Shown in pieces: positions 25,597 to 40,066 of a DNA stretch of 64,000 nt. The notes beneath the pieces are model-generated. The model saw nothing but the letters and a program-made list of their open reading frames with translations, did no database searches and was not told the origin of the DNA. Position 1 is the stretch's first letter. Every line of letters starts with the position of its first letter. Both the position numbers and the translations under genes were made by a program. The stretch is from Ceratorhiza oryzae-sativae (lineage: Eukaryota; Basidiomycota; Agaricomycetes; Cantharellales; Ceratobasidiaceae), in contig JARWMV010000237.1 in NCBI GenBank assembly GCA_030998015.1, positions 186,001 to 250,000 of the forward strand, given 5' to 3'.

Positions 25597-27041
25597 TATA
25601 TATACCTGATGGTGCGGGGAATGAGGAGGGCTGAGGGGAGATAAATCGCCGCGTAGAATAAAGAGGATACGATCTGTTTATATAAAATTCGAAATGATAT
25701 GCCATGGGGACGCATATATGCACGATAGATGGCTGAGGTGGTGGACCACGAAGACTATATACGTGAGAAATTAGATCTACTCCAACAATTCCCCTGCTAG
25801 CGGACCGAAGGATTCCGTGGTTTGGCTTGTAGCCCTATCCCACCAATGTGTTTCCTTAGGTGATCCCGCCTTGAGGGAGCTTCACATTTTGCGCATACCC
25901 CAACGACCACAGGGTAAATTAAGGAATACAATATTCAATGGTACTAAGGAATCAAAACAGTTGGGAGTAGTAGTTTATTGAACTTCGTTGAGCCAGCCAT
26001 GTGCTCTCTTCTTCTTCGGTAGCATTCCCCCGACTTAATCACGCTTGCATACCGTTGAATGAGTTTCGCGAATTTGTGGTGAACAATGGCATGCTTATTA
26101 GTTATTGCGCTTTATTCGTAGAAGGATAAAACCTCCCATTGAAGGATCGATAAGAGACAACCCACAATGACTTATTGTAGAACGTGGAATGAGGAGGAAG
26201 AGGTTGGCCTCTAAACATAGGTCGGCTTGCACGTTCTGTCACAGCAGCCCAGTTGATCAAAAGCTATCGCCTTGGACCCATTCATCCACGACTACATCGT
26301 TTTTAGGACTCAGAATCGAGAACCTGACACCTACTCAGCTGTGTTCGCACACCTATGAATTGACTGTAGGACCACTCGCGGCCATGCCTAGTATGCGAAG
26401 ACATAGAATGGGATTCCTGATGTGTCATTTGCATATTAAATTTGATAATTCATAGATTCATACTGGCAGTTTTCTGAAGGTTCGGCTAGTGAGGTGTGGG
26501 ACGTGAGTGCGCCAACCTAACCGGCCACCTCGATCAGCAAGGGAGACTTTGTTGGGTCGAGGTGGACTCCCAACGGAAGGCAGAGAGGCTATTCCGTGCG
26601 CAGCATTGATGCAGTGATTGAGGGTTCGGACGAAGAGGAGGGCAGAAGGGTATGCGGCGCGGGCGACGGTGTGGTATCGAGGAGAGCTCAGCACATTCAC
26701 GTGATATGCCCCAAAAGGTGAGGCCGTGGTAAGCGGTGTGGCCAATCCCTGTGTCAGTCTGCTCGTGCAACTCCACTGGTTCCGATGCACAATTCCCCAT
26801 ACACCACATAGGGGACGCTAACGCTCGAGGTTTGCCCGTACAATCACTAAAACAATCAAACGAATAGCTGTCTATACTACGACTTGAAGAATGCTCGTTG
26901 TTTGGCGACTCGTTCCTAGCACTCTCCGTAGCGACTAGAAAGAGGCCTGTGGGTGACCTTGACTGGCTCATGGCGCATTCCAAATCCAACTCCTACAGCT
27001 TTTTCAGGGCTTATGTTAGGCTCGAGGCTATTGGCGCCATA
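25597..27041. other. Region without a supported gene
   Basis: A 151-codon minus-strand frame at 26534-26989 may be a 3' exon of the hypothetical gene upstream (27042-28290), but nothing in it is recognisable. No repeats noticed. Confidence 0.4.
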
Positions 27042-28290
27042 CTAGCCCAACTTTGGCATACTGGGTAAGTGCATGATGTCATTCCTGATGAGATCGGGCA
27101 AAGGCTGCTCTAGGCTCGCTTCTATCTTTGACATGTATCTTGCCAGCGCCTCTGTCACCCGGCTCAGGTTCCACAGGATCCCTGGACTCAACCGGTGCAG
27201 CTCACCACCACCCGCCGTTCTTGTCGACATCTACCGATCAGGAATAAAAGAGACCAATCTGACGACACCACATTCATGCAAACGGTCGACCAGGCATCAG
27301 GAGAACATATGTACTCCACCCCTTCCCCCTCTTCAGGTACTAGTCTGAGCAAGATTCGGTCTCCCAGCGCCCTGTCCGACTGCCACTCCCACAGCTCCTG
27401 TCCAAACCCGCCAACGATGCCCAGGCCGAATCTGCAAGAGTACATAATACGATAGAAATAAAACGTGAATTACACCAACAAAAGGCAAAACCTCAAGGTA
27501 CCCGTCTGCCCTGTTTCGGAACGGTGTAATAGCGCGGTCCATCTGTTTGCATACCTCGATCGCAATACGACTTTTGCTTTCTCCTTCTCCTCCTCAACGC
27601 CGCTTGGATGACCTTTTTCACGTACTTGAACGTCAAGTGCCCTAGCATTCGGGTCTCAGCATTCAACAACCAACGGAAAACCCCATCATACGCACATGCA
27701 ATCATACCAACCATCACGTAGATGACCTCGGCAATCGCGGGTGACCAGTAAGCTGCATATTCTATCATCCCTCTTGAGTCGCCTATATCTCGGCATGGGT
27801 AGGACAAGGACCAACCTCGCGTAATCGTCGTGTACGTGTGTAAATAATTAAACGCCTTGCACTCGAGCCACCGGCGAAGCCCCTTGGTGAAGCCGCATCT
27901 CCGAAGCACCAGAGGAGTCGGTTTGGATTTGGAGATGGGCGGACCTGGTCGGGGTGGTTTCGACCAACGGCCCCTGGAGATATGCTCGGTCTTCAAACTC
28001 ACCTTGAGGCACACCGCCAAACATTTCTCGCGCGGGCCGAAGCTCGGGTGCGACCAAACCCACAGCCAGGCTACATCCGAGGGTGAAATACGAGATGGAG
28101 CAGTAAGACCGACCACACAAGTGACAGCAGCCCGTTAGCAAAAAGGTCTATTCTTTCCCTGGGGCGGAAGAGACAATACATACCGCGGCGCCCAACGTTT
28201 TACGATGTAATTATAAGCATAAATCATATTAAGGCCAGCACTAACCACTCCCACAAACGCAATGACAAGCTCGATCAATTTAAAACTCAT
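27042..28290 (-). CDS. Hypothetical multi-pass membrane protein
   Basis: ATG 28290 gives MSFKLIELVIAFVGVVSAGL, a membrane segment continuing into NMIYAYNYIVKRWAPR, then a donor GTATGT and a likely acceptor GATGTAG leading into WLWVWSHPSFGPREKC. A further open segment holds YWSPAIAEVIYVMVGMIACA (second or third membrane helix) and a basic stretch (AALRRRRRKQK). A 3' part may include LPFVGVIHVLFLSYYVLL. Exon boundaries beyond the second are guesses and the 3' end may lie further left. I do not recognise the family; the hydrophobic pattern and basic loop suggest an integral membrane protein. Confidence 0.45.
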
Positions 28291-28646
28291 CCTAGATGAG
28301 TCGTACTTGGCCTAGGTGGTGGAAAGAAGAAGATGTGACACCCCCTATCCTCAGGGGTCACTTAACCGCCATCCACAAATCACGTGTCCAAACAAGCTGT
28401 TGCCATGCGCATACACGCAGCTTCACCCTCCTTTATGAATATCAAACACCTAATTATACAGATCATGGATCAACCTGTGCACAAACAAAGTAGAGAAAGA
28501 TAGAGAGAGTCCACAGCTAGGGAAATACGAATAGAGTTGAAAAAAAAAACTAGTGCCACAAAGTAGAGAACATGTAAAATGCACATCCAGACGTCTGGGA
28601 AAAAAAAAGTCTATAAAAAAAGAACAAGCGAATGCCCAGATGCAAT
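28291..28646. other. Intergenic, Kre6 3' flank
   Basis: AT-rich 356 bp with homopolymer runs near 28540-28620. No gene. Confidence 0.5.
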
Positions 28647-31600
28647 CTAGCACTGATCGATCAACTTGTTCTTGGGTAGCCGTTGCTTGTAGTCGTCTAC
28701 CCATGTGGTCAGGTTGGGGTTTGTGTATGCCTCGATGTACGTGTTGATGTAATCTGCTGTTGGGAAGTCTGGCGGGTCGCACCCAATGTTACGCTTGTTC
28801 GAGGGTTGGTACACTCGAATAAAGTCGACGAGCATATACGTCGGGAACACGAGATGCTTAAAGTCGATCGCGCCGAAATTGTGTGACATGCCCAAGTTGG
28901 CCAGAATATACTAATCCCAGTCATAAGTCTCTTCGATTTCTCACTCGACCTTGAACAACACTCACCAATGGCTCACCCGGCACAGGCCGCTGGCCAATCT
29001 CGTCAACGAATCCGGACCCATGCCCGCAGCTCGAATCTCCCAAACGGCCTTTTCGTCGTTCACCCACTGAATGTACCCATCGGTGCCAGGACTGTACTCG
29101 AACCCGTACGTGCTAAAGCACCCATCGCCTTGGGTATAACATCCCTGCTTCGTGTTGGTCACGACCGAAGTCGTTTGTTGATACTCGTTTCCGATGAACG
29201 TGTTGAGGTACGACTGAGTCGGGTCTGCCAGGATAAAATTCGTCGAGGAATTGTCCCACAAGAACGCAGCATTAAACGGAGCCCTATCCATCGCATCAGC
29301 ACCAGCCACAAAAAAAAAAAAAAAACAGACAAAACTCACCACTGTGCGCTCTGACTGACACCACCAATCAACGTCGTCGTATCCACCTGCGCCTCGAAAA
29401 TATCAATCTCCGGCGCGCTCCGGCCGACAAAACTGCCATCGCCCCGCCTCGGTCCGGGGTGCACGACCTGCTGCCCGTCTTTGCCGTCCGACTCGCTGGG
29501 GCACGTGCACGCGCTCAGCCGTTGACCGGGCAAATAGGACATTTCGCCCTTGACGGAATTGACGCCGCCGACGTGGGCGGCGACGGGCAGGTTTGTCCGG
29601 GGATCTGTCTGGTTCGCGAGGGTGCCGACGTCGCAGGAACTGGGGTGTGCACAGTCAGCATTCTGAGCGAGCGGCGGGGGCAACAGTCAAGCCCAGGGAA
29701 GGAGGAAGGATCATCCAGGGCAGAATAAATGACCACAAGCATCAAGGGGTGATCAGGGTCGCTGATCCCCGATGTCATCTCCACAGAGACCGGCGACTTA
29801 CTCGTATGTGTACGGCCAAGTGCCTTCCAGCGTCGCACCATACCCAGCGCGTCCGAGATTTCCCATCGTCCAGACTGCGGGCCATAGTCCATAGGTTTTC
29901 GACGATCCGGGGAGCGAGACGTTGGCTAGAGGTCAGAGAAAAAATGACGTCAGCAGGGAATTGGGGGAGAGAAGATTTCCAGAAGCCCGAGCGTTGGGAG
30001 AGAGATGTCCCTAGGCTGACTGCGCCGCAGAGAGTTCTTCAGGTCTCGACGGCAACAGTTTCGGTGCCCAGCGACCCCAAATCACGCGGGCCATGCGAAA
30101 CAGGTGGAAACTCACCTTCGATGTAGCCACCTGTGAAACAAAACTTGTTCCAAGTGCTCAGCATTCCACCCGTGTAGTTCAAATCGTGCTCCTTGTGTGA
30201 GTCGAGGGTGATTTTGAGTGAGCCGCCCGTGGTGGTGACTTGGGCGGGGTCATACCACTCCAAGTTGTTCGTCGACCTGCCGACCCGGATCAGTAAAGAA
30301 GATCAAGAAGCACGAGAGAGACTCACCAATAGTGCATGTCAACAGCCTCCCAGTACGGATCATCCCCCGGATAAAAGCTGCGGCCGTCGACATTGAATTC
30401 GTCGCTGAATACCAAGTCGTACTTTTGCCCGTCGACGAGCGAAGTACGTGTATATGCAGACTTTGGCGTGGCCGGATCAATCAAGCCTGGTAAACGATCT
30501 TCAGCCAACGAATGAATGTATCGGATAAACATGACAAACCTCGATTGCCGAGCATGTCAGGTACCTGCCCGCTCGCGTTGATCCCGCCAAGGTTGTACCC
30601 TCCAAGCGTGGACGGAGGCGTTCGCAAAAAGTAGGACAACATGGGATACCCAGCGCTGCGTCCTCATAAGCCGGTTTCCTTCATGCGTACTTGATCGACT
30701 CACAAAAGGGCCAACAACGCCATCAACAAGAGCGCCAGGCTCCCGACATTTACCAATCCACGCCAGCTAAACTCGACGTGTCTGTCATGCTTCAAATCGC
30801 GCTTCGGGTCCGGGTTGTGTAGATCGTCATCTGGCTCCTAATATGATCCCCAAGGGTCAACCGGGCGCAGCATAGCGAGCAGGTGGGGAGCTACGCACAG
30901 CATAGTTCATCGCAAGATTGGTCGCGCCCCAATGACCTGGATCGGGGTCGAACGAGTAGGAATCATCCAGACGCGCCGCCGACTTGTGCCCACTTGGGAG
31001 CGTGCCAATATATCGATCAGGATCGTTTATGTCGGCCTAATATATCTCCCACGCAAACCGAAACCGTCGTTGTCAAAACAGAGACCAGAAACACGCCATG
31101 TGTCCGATCAGCTGGACAGTTCCAAAAATACACACAACGCAAAGACTCACCATGCTCCCGGATCGGAGTGAGGAAAACGCCGTGTCCGTTGGCGGGGGCA
31201 ATACGAACGCCGGTTGGGGAGCCTGCCGGACGTTGGAGACTGGCACGGCGACGCCGTTGGGCAGGTAGCCCGAGCTCGAGTCGCGTGCGCCAACAAAGCC
31301 CTTGCGCAGCGGGCGCTGCTCTGCAGGATACACGCTCGAGAGCGGGCGAAAGCTCATGGTCGGGCGGGAGAGAAAGGCTGTGCTGGAGCGGGGCGTGGCT
31401 GCCTCGGGGGTGCTTGAGCCAGACGGTGGGAGGAGAGACATCCGTGCGCCACCGGCAGGCGTGTCGGGCGAGTTTGTGCTCTGGCGTCGGACCGGGCTGG
31501 GCATACCCGACACCGGGCGCACGCTCAGTCGCTGGCTGGACCGTCGGGGCACGGGCGGGGCGATGACCGGCACCGGGGCAGGCAGGGCAGTCGCATGGTC

Positions 31601-31651
31601 CTCGTGGGTGTACTCGGACATCGAGCTGGCGTCAGAGTGTCTCAAAGTCAT
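28647..31651 (-). CDS. Kre6/Skn1-type beta-1,6-glucan synthesis protein (GH16)
   Basis: ATG 31651 begins [21 protein letters not shown] cytosolic Ser/Pro/Arg-rich region of about 190 residues is followed by one transmembrane segment ([16 protein letters not shown]) and a lumenal SKN1/GH16-like domain: [107 protein letters not shown] (the GH16 E-x-D-x-x-E site), [45 protein letters not shown], ending KNKLIDQC. Type II membrane protein of the secretory pathway needed in yeast for cell-wall beta-1,6-glucan. The short form near 29365-29440 is interrupted only by introns. Kre6 and Skn1 cannot be told apart here. Confidence 0.9.
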
Positions 31652-33059
31652 TTTATCAGTCAAAGAGCGGCAGGTAAACGAGAGCGGGGAGAAAAACTAG
31701 GAGCCAAGGCTGACCACCCACACATCGCGCACATTTATATGCCGGACATTTTCCAGATCTTCTGTCCCTTGGCGACCAAAATAAGCACCCCACGTGGAAG
31801 CATGATCCCCCCAAGGAATTCCAATTGCGTGCCGGACGCCCCCACTCTTCCGGTGCGCATCATCCTTCTCGATCGACGTGATGTGTCGGGAGAGACTCGA
31901 CATTTAGCTGCATAAATTCAACACCCAATTACCAGACCTTGTCTGGTTGCATAACTCCCCAACCCGATTCACTCAACTTCGGCAGCCGACAATCGAGATC
32001 AAATAAGGTCACCAGATCCTCGGGCGCCCAGCTGTTTTATGAACTTCGGACAAGAAGCTTATCTGGGTTGTACAAAGACTGGAAACAGGGAATGGTGAAC
32101 AAAATACCTGTTTGTCCATCATACACGGTCGGAACCCAGGCAAGTCCGCCTTTACTTGCTCGACGTCTGCTAACCGGCTCCGGGAAAGTTCGCATTTTCC
32201 TAGAGATTTTCGACTTCAAAAGTAGGTACAATGAATCCCCAACGGTCCCCAAAGTAGAATAGCGGTTATCTCTCTAGATGACAGTATCAATGGCCACCAA
32301 GCCGTGCGTCCTTGGATGCAGGATGACGACAGCAGACTGCTCAAAATCATTCGCAAACGACCCCGAGCAGATGCAAGTATACTCACAGCTGCCAGTTGAC
32401 GCGTCGCAATGAAGCCACTCTGCGCACTCTAGAGGATTTCCAACAAGCACGCTTTTGATCGCGCTCCGGCATCCTGCTGTTCGTCCGGGTGGAATGCTTG
32501 CCTCGATCTCTTGATTCAACGGTGTCCGATTATCACAGCAATGGCCCAAATCGTCATTGCCAACTCGATCAACTTGGCCCGGCAAGTAGCATCGGATGTG
32601 GTGACGCTTGACGGCCACGCTGGAGGAGACACCGTTGAGGAGTTGGGGGTGGATCGTGGCGATATCCCGTCAGGCTACCAATGACCCGATAGCCGTACGG
32701 ATGGTAGTATACCCGTTCAAGTGTTGAACCCGACTCTCCAAAGGAGTTTGATCGGATAACTTGCCGTTTCGGACATTGTTCGAATTTGGTGTTTGCTGGT
32801 GGTCGCAGGCAATTGACGATGGCGCTCTCGTCAGGGCTTGGCCGACAGACCTTGATGGCCTGTTGGCGCCAACACTAAAATTGACCCAGGCGAGTGTCTG
32901 TATATTCAGCAACATACTGAACCCATATCCGAGGGACCCACAAAAAGGGCACACTCTTCCCAGAAGAATTGATGAAGAAATAAGCGTAGTATTCTAGCAT
33001 GCGGCGAAACCCAACTCTGAATACATTCAATCGAAAAACCCATTCAGTGACTGATCAAT
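31652..33059. other. Gap with two unassigned minus-strand frames
   Basis: Frames at 32274-32618 and 32670-32954 on the minus strand have Cys-containing stretches (LECAEWLHCDASTGSCEYTC) and a hydrophobic start (MLLNIQTLAWVNFSVGA). They could be exons of a small Cys-rich secreted protein, but no splice pair joins them convincingly. No other gene seen. Confidence 0.3.
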
Positions 33060-34838
<1,779 letters not shown>

Positions 34839-36912
34839 GATGATGACACTGCTTTGGCCCCAAGTGGATATTGAATACGGGAGATGTGCAAGTCCGCTTT
34901 TTGAGCGGTGATTGCGGGAAATCACGACGTGTGGCGAGCTGTGTCAGCATCGGCTCATGCTTTTGCCGGTTCCGACCTCATTTCGATTGGTCCTTGCTGG
35001 CCCGAGATTACGAGTGTGTGTCTCAGGTTTATTTGTTCTCTTTGAGATAAGTGAGCACCCTTTTATAAATAGCCTTCTATGGCGGATAACGCCGTCCCAC
35101 TATGGAGTTGAAATCAATTGATAGTGCTGAATCATTCGCTGACTGAGGCTTCAACGCGGAATGACGACATGGGTGAAAAGCGACCTCCGGTTCCAAAGTT
35201 GTACAATTCAATCCGCATTTGGGTTAGAATACTACTGTTCCTCTTGTAGGTGTGCGACTCAGAACGCCATGACGCAACGATTACGTCAGGGTATGTTTGG
35301 GACCACAGTGCTCGCACCTCCACCACAGGCAACAATCAGGCCACAAGTGGAATGACTCTCCGCTCAATCTGCTTAGTATTAATGGATATGTTGAGTTGAG
35401 TTCCATATCGAACTAGAATCACAAACGAGTGACAAATAAGCTAGACTGCGCGTCCATCTAGTTTTTTGGATCGCAACAATGGGGTCGATGGTTGAACCCA
35501 TGCCCGAACAAAGGCAATTTACAGAAGTATGAATCTCGTTACAAAATGATTGAGCATCAATGGTTAAGCGGTCCTTCTTGGTGTGTTGGTTGAAGAGGTT
35601 CAATTACCACGACGATCCGATTTTTCGAGCCTAGGACTTCCCCACCTCTGGAACCCTTGTGCTGCCGACAGGTTGACACGGTCGCAACGAGTGCGCAAAG
35701 GGTATCCTTCTTCTGGGGTTGCTTCATTGGGTTACCATTGGACCCATTCAGCCACTCCGTTCAAAGGCATGGGAAATACGATCAAGAGGCTGCAGAAGCG
35801 TCGCCTCGTCTCATTTGGTAAGCCCGGGATATTTCGCCACCAAACCAGCTAGCTTCCTAGGTCAGCATTACCACAACTTGCCAGGCTCATGGGCTAGTCG
35901 ACAACCACTCGACAGCTTGGTTCCTTTACCCCGAAATATGTGCAAGGTTACACAGACGTTCTCTGCGCTTCAAGGTTGTAAAGTTACCATGGTGGGAGCT
36001 TGCTAGCTGCTTGATGTAACTACCTGGGGATACTATCCTTGGCTTGAACCGGCTCCGAATTTTAAGTACGAGGAACTAGCTTGAGCTCCGAAACCTATAT
36101 ATATGCACCAGAAAAATCATATTATTCGAGCGTCGTCCTATTTTGCGCTAGCTTCCTCCCATCCCATAACGAAACTGGTGGTTTCCGAGCGAACACCAAG
36201 GGCGCTTTGTTCTTCCGAATCATGAAAGGTTCGGCTTGCTACCTCATCTCGCTACTGGACCTACCATGTTACGGCGACAGGGGTTTCTGTATTTCCCTCC
36301 GTTACTCTTTGCGTGTGCATTCCGCCTAAACGACGTCACAAAGCTTGACGCAATATATCGGTCTGACGACACATCGCTCTTCCCTACGTCTGTGAAGTTC
36401 TGAGCTGACCGATGACTTCACTTCTGGGAATTGTCCATGCCCGCCATATTCTCAGCTGCGCTTTATCCGCCGACCGGCCTTCGGCGGCTTGGCATGAAGA
36501 AGCTTTTACCCCTAGAGCGATTGTGTGATCAACGCCCATAGTCTGGGTGGCACAAGTGCTGTGGCTAGCAACCTCTTCAAAATAAATAATAAATAATACA
36601 ACTGACTACACTGTTGTACTGTGCGAAAAGGATGAACTTGGCTTCTAGCCAAGAGAAATTTCTGCGCAAGCATTCTGGGCGTCATACCCCGTGCCTCCAG
36701 ACTCAGACTCCGCCGTGACTTCCTGGTCTTTTTATTTTGAATCTTTGTTGGGGCAGCTCGGGCCTGAGCGATGCCCAGGCGAGCTGGCGGGCTATTTAAC
36801 TTCTCCATCTCGCCTCCAATGCTCCTTGCCCCTCCCCCTACCTTTCTATCGAATATCGAGTACCGACCATCGACGATAGAATACTTACCTCAACCCTTCC
36901 TTCCCGATAACC
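34839..36912. other. 2.1-kb region without a supported gene
   Basis: Short frames on both strands lack domains or splice support. A CT/CCT-rich stretch near 36800-36860 may be the promoter of the next gene. Confidence 0.5.
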
Positions 36913-38412
36913 ATGACTACCTACCGCCGACTACTCATCTCACTGAGCTTTACGCTCATCCTCCTTGCGGGACCGCCGGCCATGTGAGTATCGCATGCGA
37001 GCTTGACGCCCCCCAATCACTCAACAGCTCCTTACACGCAGTGCTACCGACATCGGAAGCAGCGGCCGAGACTATGGTTATGAGGCTGTGGTTATTCCCA
37101 GCCTCTCGATCCCAAACGCTACCCCGCCAGACGTTGGCGGCCAAATCCCACCGCCCCTGGCCGATCCATTACCCCCGGCCTTCCCCCCCAACCTCAGCTA
37201 CTCACCATTATCCGGCGACTCGCTCATGGCGGCACGACTCTCGAAGATCAAGAGTCGGGTCAGTCATACCAGGAAAACGGTATCGTATGTAGCATGTGAA
37301 GCGCGGCCTCGTAAGTGTCTTATGCTTTAGTCGACGTCCACCATGCTAATGCGAGTATATGCAGCGATCATCTACTCGCGCATCACCCTACTCGCCTTCA
37401 GGGCGCTGTACGACGTACGAGCCGTGTACTGCGTGTCGTACTACCGGAACAAACCTCGCCGCGCACGCCTTCCCCCTATTCGCGCGCCGCTCCCTCCCAT
37501 TCTCCCCCTCACCTTACTCCCTCCGCCCCCTCCTCCGCCCCCTCCCGCCGACCCAACTGAGGGCACATGTCTTGTGCCTACGAGAACCTACACGACGAGC
37601 AAGGACAGACCCGCAGAACCAACTCCCGCGCACGCACCGCCTAGACGCAGGTTCAACCTGCATGGCGAGGAGTCCGAGGAAACCGCGACCTCGGATTCTA
37701 TGGCGATTGCGCACTGGGCCAGCCTCGTGTCCCAGCACCTCGGCAGCCCGTGGCGTCGCCACCGACCCCAGGCTACATGGCGCCCCGCTTGGACACGCAG
37801 GTTATGGGCACTCGCACCACGGATGAGGGTTGACTTCGGCCTCCTGGTGCTCATTATCCCGCCCCTGTTCTTCCTCATGTCATTGGTCATGAGGAAGCTC
37901 GGCAAAAGGTATGGCTGGGGCCACTTGTTCGATGACTACCCCGGGACGACGTCTCGGCCTGTCGTCCACTTTGCGTACCGGCTAAGGATCACCGCTCCTC
38001 TGTTCTGGGGCGGTGCCCTGCGCTACGAAGAGTCATGGACGGATTCGGGCGAACTTTCCGAAAGCCAAAAGCTCGAGAACATTGGCTGGTTCGACGTGGG
38101 AGCGAAGCTGCGCAGGCTCGAGAGGGAACACGCGAACGAGCGCCTGCTGGGAGTGGAAGTCGAGCTCGTCCGCACTCGGACAGTCTTCGACGTGGTCGAA
38201 CTGCCCGACGGGAGCTTGTCTCCGGTCATGGTCGAGGAGCTGTGTGTGGGGCGTAAGTATTTCCTGTTATTAGAGTGATGCATGTTACTGAATCGTGTTT
38301 GGCAGCGGAAACGTTCTTGAGTCGAACGGAATTCAAGTCCGACTCACAAGTGCCAGCGCGTATCGAGACGCTTGCCGGCGCCAGCCCTTTCAGGGCTGGT
38401 GTGGGTAGGTGA
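36913..38412 (+). CDS. Hypothetical Pro-rich protein with signal peptide and membrane segment
   Basis: ATG 36913 gives a signal-like start MTTYRRLLISLSFTLILLAG, an intron from GTGAGT to ACGCAG, then ATDIGSSGRDYGYEAVVIP, a Pro-rich stretch and LSYSPLSGDSLMAARLSKIK. After an intron ending TATGCAG comes IIYSRITLLAFRALYDVRAV and a long Pro run near 37500-37550. A clear membrane helix (FGLLVLIIPPLFFLMSLVM) is followed by RKLGKRYGWGHLFDDYP and LRRLEREHANERLLGVEVEL. A last exon after GTAAGT..TGGCAG ends at 38412 (PARIETLAGASPFRAGVGR). Not recognised. Topology suggests a membrane protein of the secretory route. Confidence 0.6.
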
Positions 38413-39205
38413 CCGCGCTGAGGAACAAACCGGTCGAGAGATGGAAAGGGAGCCATATGGAGAGGGGCAAGGTGCGTGGGGTATATCAAGATAGCATAGC
38501 TGGAGCGGCTGGTCCGCTCCATGTCAACTGAAGGTGCCTAAGAGGGGCACTGGTGCCTCGAAAGGCTACTCGCGAGCGAGGTCTGCCACACCCGGGCCAA
38601 CCGTGTTGCCTGGCCCCAGCACGGTGGGGGTCTGTAGGCTGAGTTCGTGGGTAGTTCTGGCTGAGGTGCTGGTTGCCTCACGAGGGCATCTTGGTTGGCA
38701 GGCCATCGCTGTAAATATCCCATCCCCAGCCAACCGTTACCACACCTCCCTCTCCTGCCCCTATTCCCTCCCACTTCCACTCCGCCCGACCTCATATAAA
38801 TATTTTTGTCTTCTATATGTCCCCGTCTCGCCTGTTCTCAATGTATTACTATAATTTCTTTCTCTCTGCTTCGTTTCTCGCTGCTTGCCTTTGATTGTTG
38901 TTTGATATCTGATTTTTTCTTTTTTCTTTTTCTTTTTCTTCTCGCTCTCCTGGTCTGTATTGTCTGTAATTTATTCTTCCCTGTCTGTAGTTATTATTAT
39001 TATTATTATGATGATGAAATCTATCATTTCTATACCGCTAGCAGTCTCACAAAGAGCCAAGGCGCGGTCCCGACCTGATCACGAAGAAGAAAACCGGGCA
39101 ACACCCTGCACCGGGGGTACAGGGGGAGAGTATGTAACGCGAGTAGAGAGACGAGTCCGAGCAAGACGCCTGAGGCTGGTCACGTGGCACACCACGTGAC
39201 ATCAC
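38413..39205. other. Pyrimidine-rich stretch and LINE 5' flank
   Basis: Long T/C-rich tract at about 38860-38960, a (TTA)n microsatellite at 38991-39010 running into (TGA)n, and two CACGTG palindromes at 39181 and 39193 just upstream of LINE ORF1. The true 5' end of the LINE probably lies in here but is not visible. Confidence 0.5.
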
Positions 39206-40066
39206 ATGACGACGACCACCATGACCGACAACCTAGGCAAAGGTATTATCGACGTCCCAGCACTCTCCAGCTTCAAATTTGATCTCTCTAGCCCCCTATC
39301 GTCTGGCCCTGTCACTCGTAAACGCACCCGCGAAATTCGCGAGCGCGCTGTCTCTGTTTCTTCCTCTCGTATTGCTGCTCATAACGCCAAAAACCCAGAA
39401 AAGACTCGACGCAGCCTCTCTTCTAACTTAAGTGACTCTGATTCTGGCTCTGACTCTCACATGTCCGTACGGTCGCGAACTGGTTCGCGCGCTGGATCGG
39501 ATGATTTTACTCTCACTACCCGCAACCCCACTAACCGTGACAATACCCCTACCCCCAAAGCTAGCATCGCGGGTAGCACCATGAACTCCCCAGTTCTGAG
39601 CCCCGCTACAGCCCACCCAAACGACCCATGCCGCAACTGGACTGAAAGCGAACTCCGCCTTTCTCAACTCCCCGACCTAGGCCTCCACAATGGGCTACTC
39701 GACTATGTCTATAGGGCAGGTTCGGTAGCGCATACAAAGATCAACACCCACCCCACCAACAACACCGTCCTCGGTGTCCTGGGGACGCTGCTCGATCGAC
39801 TCGAAGGCCACTTCACTGACTACCTCCACGACAAAGACCTCAACCCCACGGCCAAGGTCTTCGAGAACAATTTCCAACTCCTCGAGGACTACCGCCTCAT
39901 GGTCACCCGCCACGCGGAGGCACTGCTAGACACGGCCATCGAGGCCTCTAACCGGGGCTGTGGCCTCTTCGACAAAGATTACGAGGTTAACGAAACAAAG
40001 GTAAAGCGGGTTGGCACCCCGGCCACCCTGCAACTTGTCTATGACACTATGCTTGAGGACCTTTAG
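39206..40066 (+). pseudogene. LINE ORF1, N-terminal part
   Basis: Open from ATG 39206 (MTTTTMTDNLGKGIIDVPAL). Ser/Arg-rich low-complexity start, then a predicted helical region (NNTVLGVLGTLLDRLEGHFT, NFQLLEDYRLMVTRHAEALL), ending TMLEDL with TAG at 40064-40066. The last two codons and the stop belong to the terminus of the inserted Helitron. After removal of 40061-46048 the frame runs from TMLED directly into YMNERLSNLEMRVPIPG. Assignment to the LINE rests on that join and on similar GC-rich codon use; no domain is recognisable on its own. Confidence 0.6.

Noticed and set aside
32274..32954. Small Cys-rich secreted gene
   Set aside because: Frames contain cysteines and a hydrophobic start, but no splice pair or conserved pattern supports a gene; mentioned only as a possibility.
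37359..37826. Alternative frame over the Pro-rich part of the 36913 gene
   Set aside because: The other frame keeps a membrane helix and joins to exons on both sides with good splice signals.
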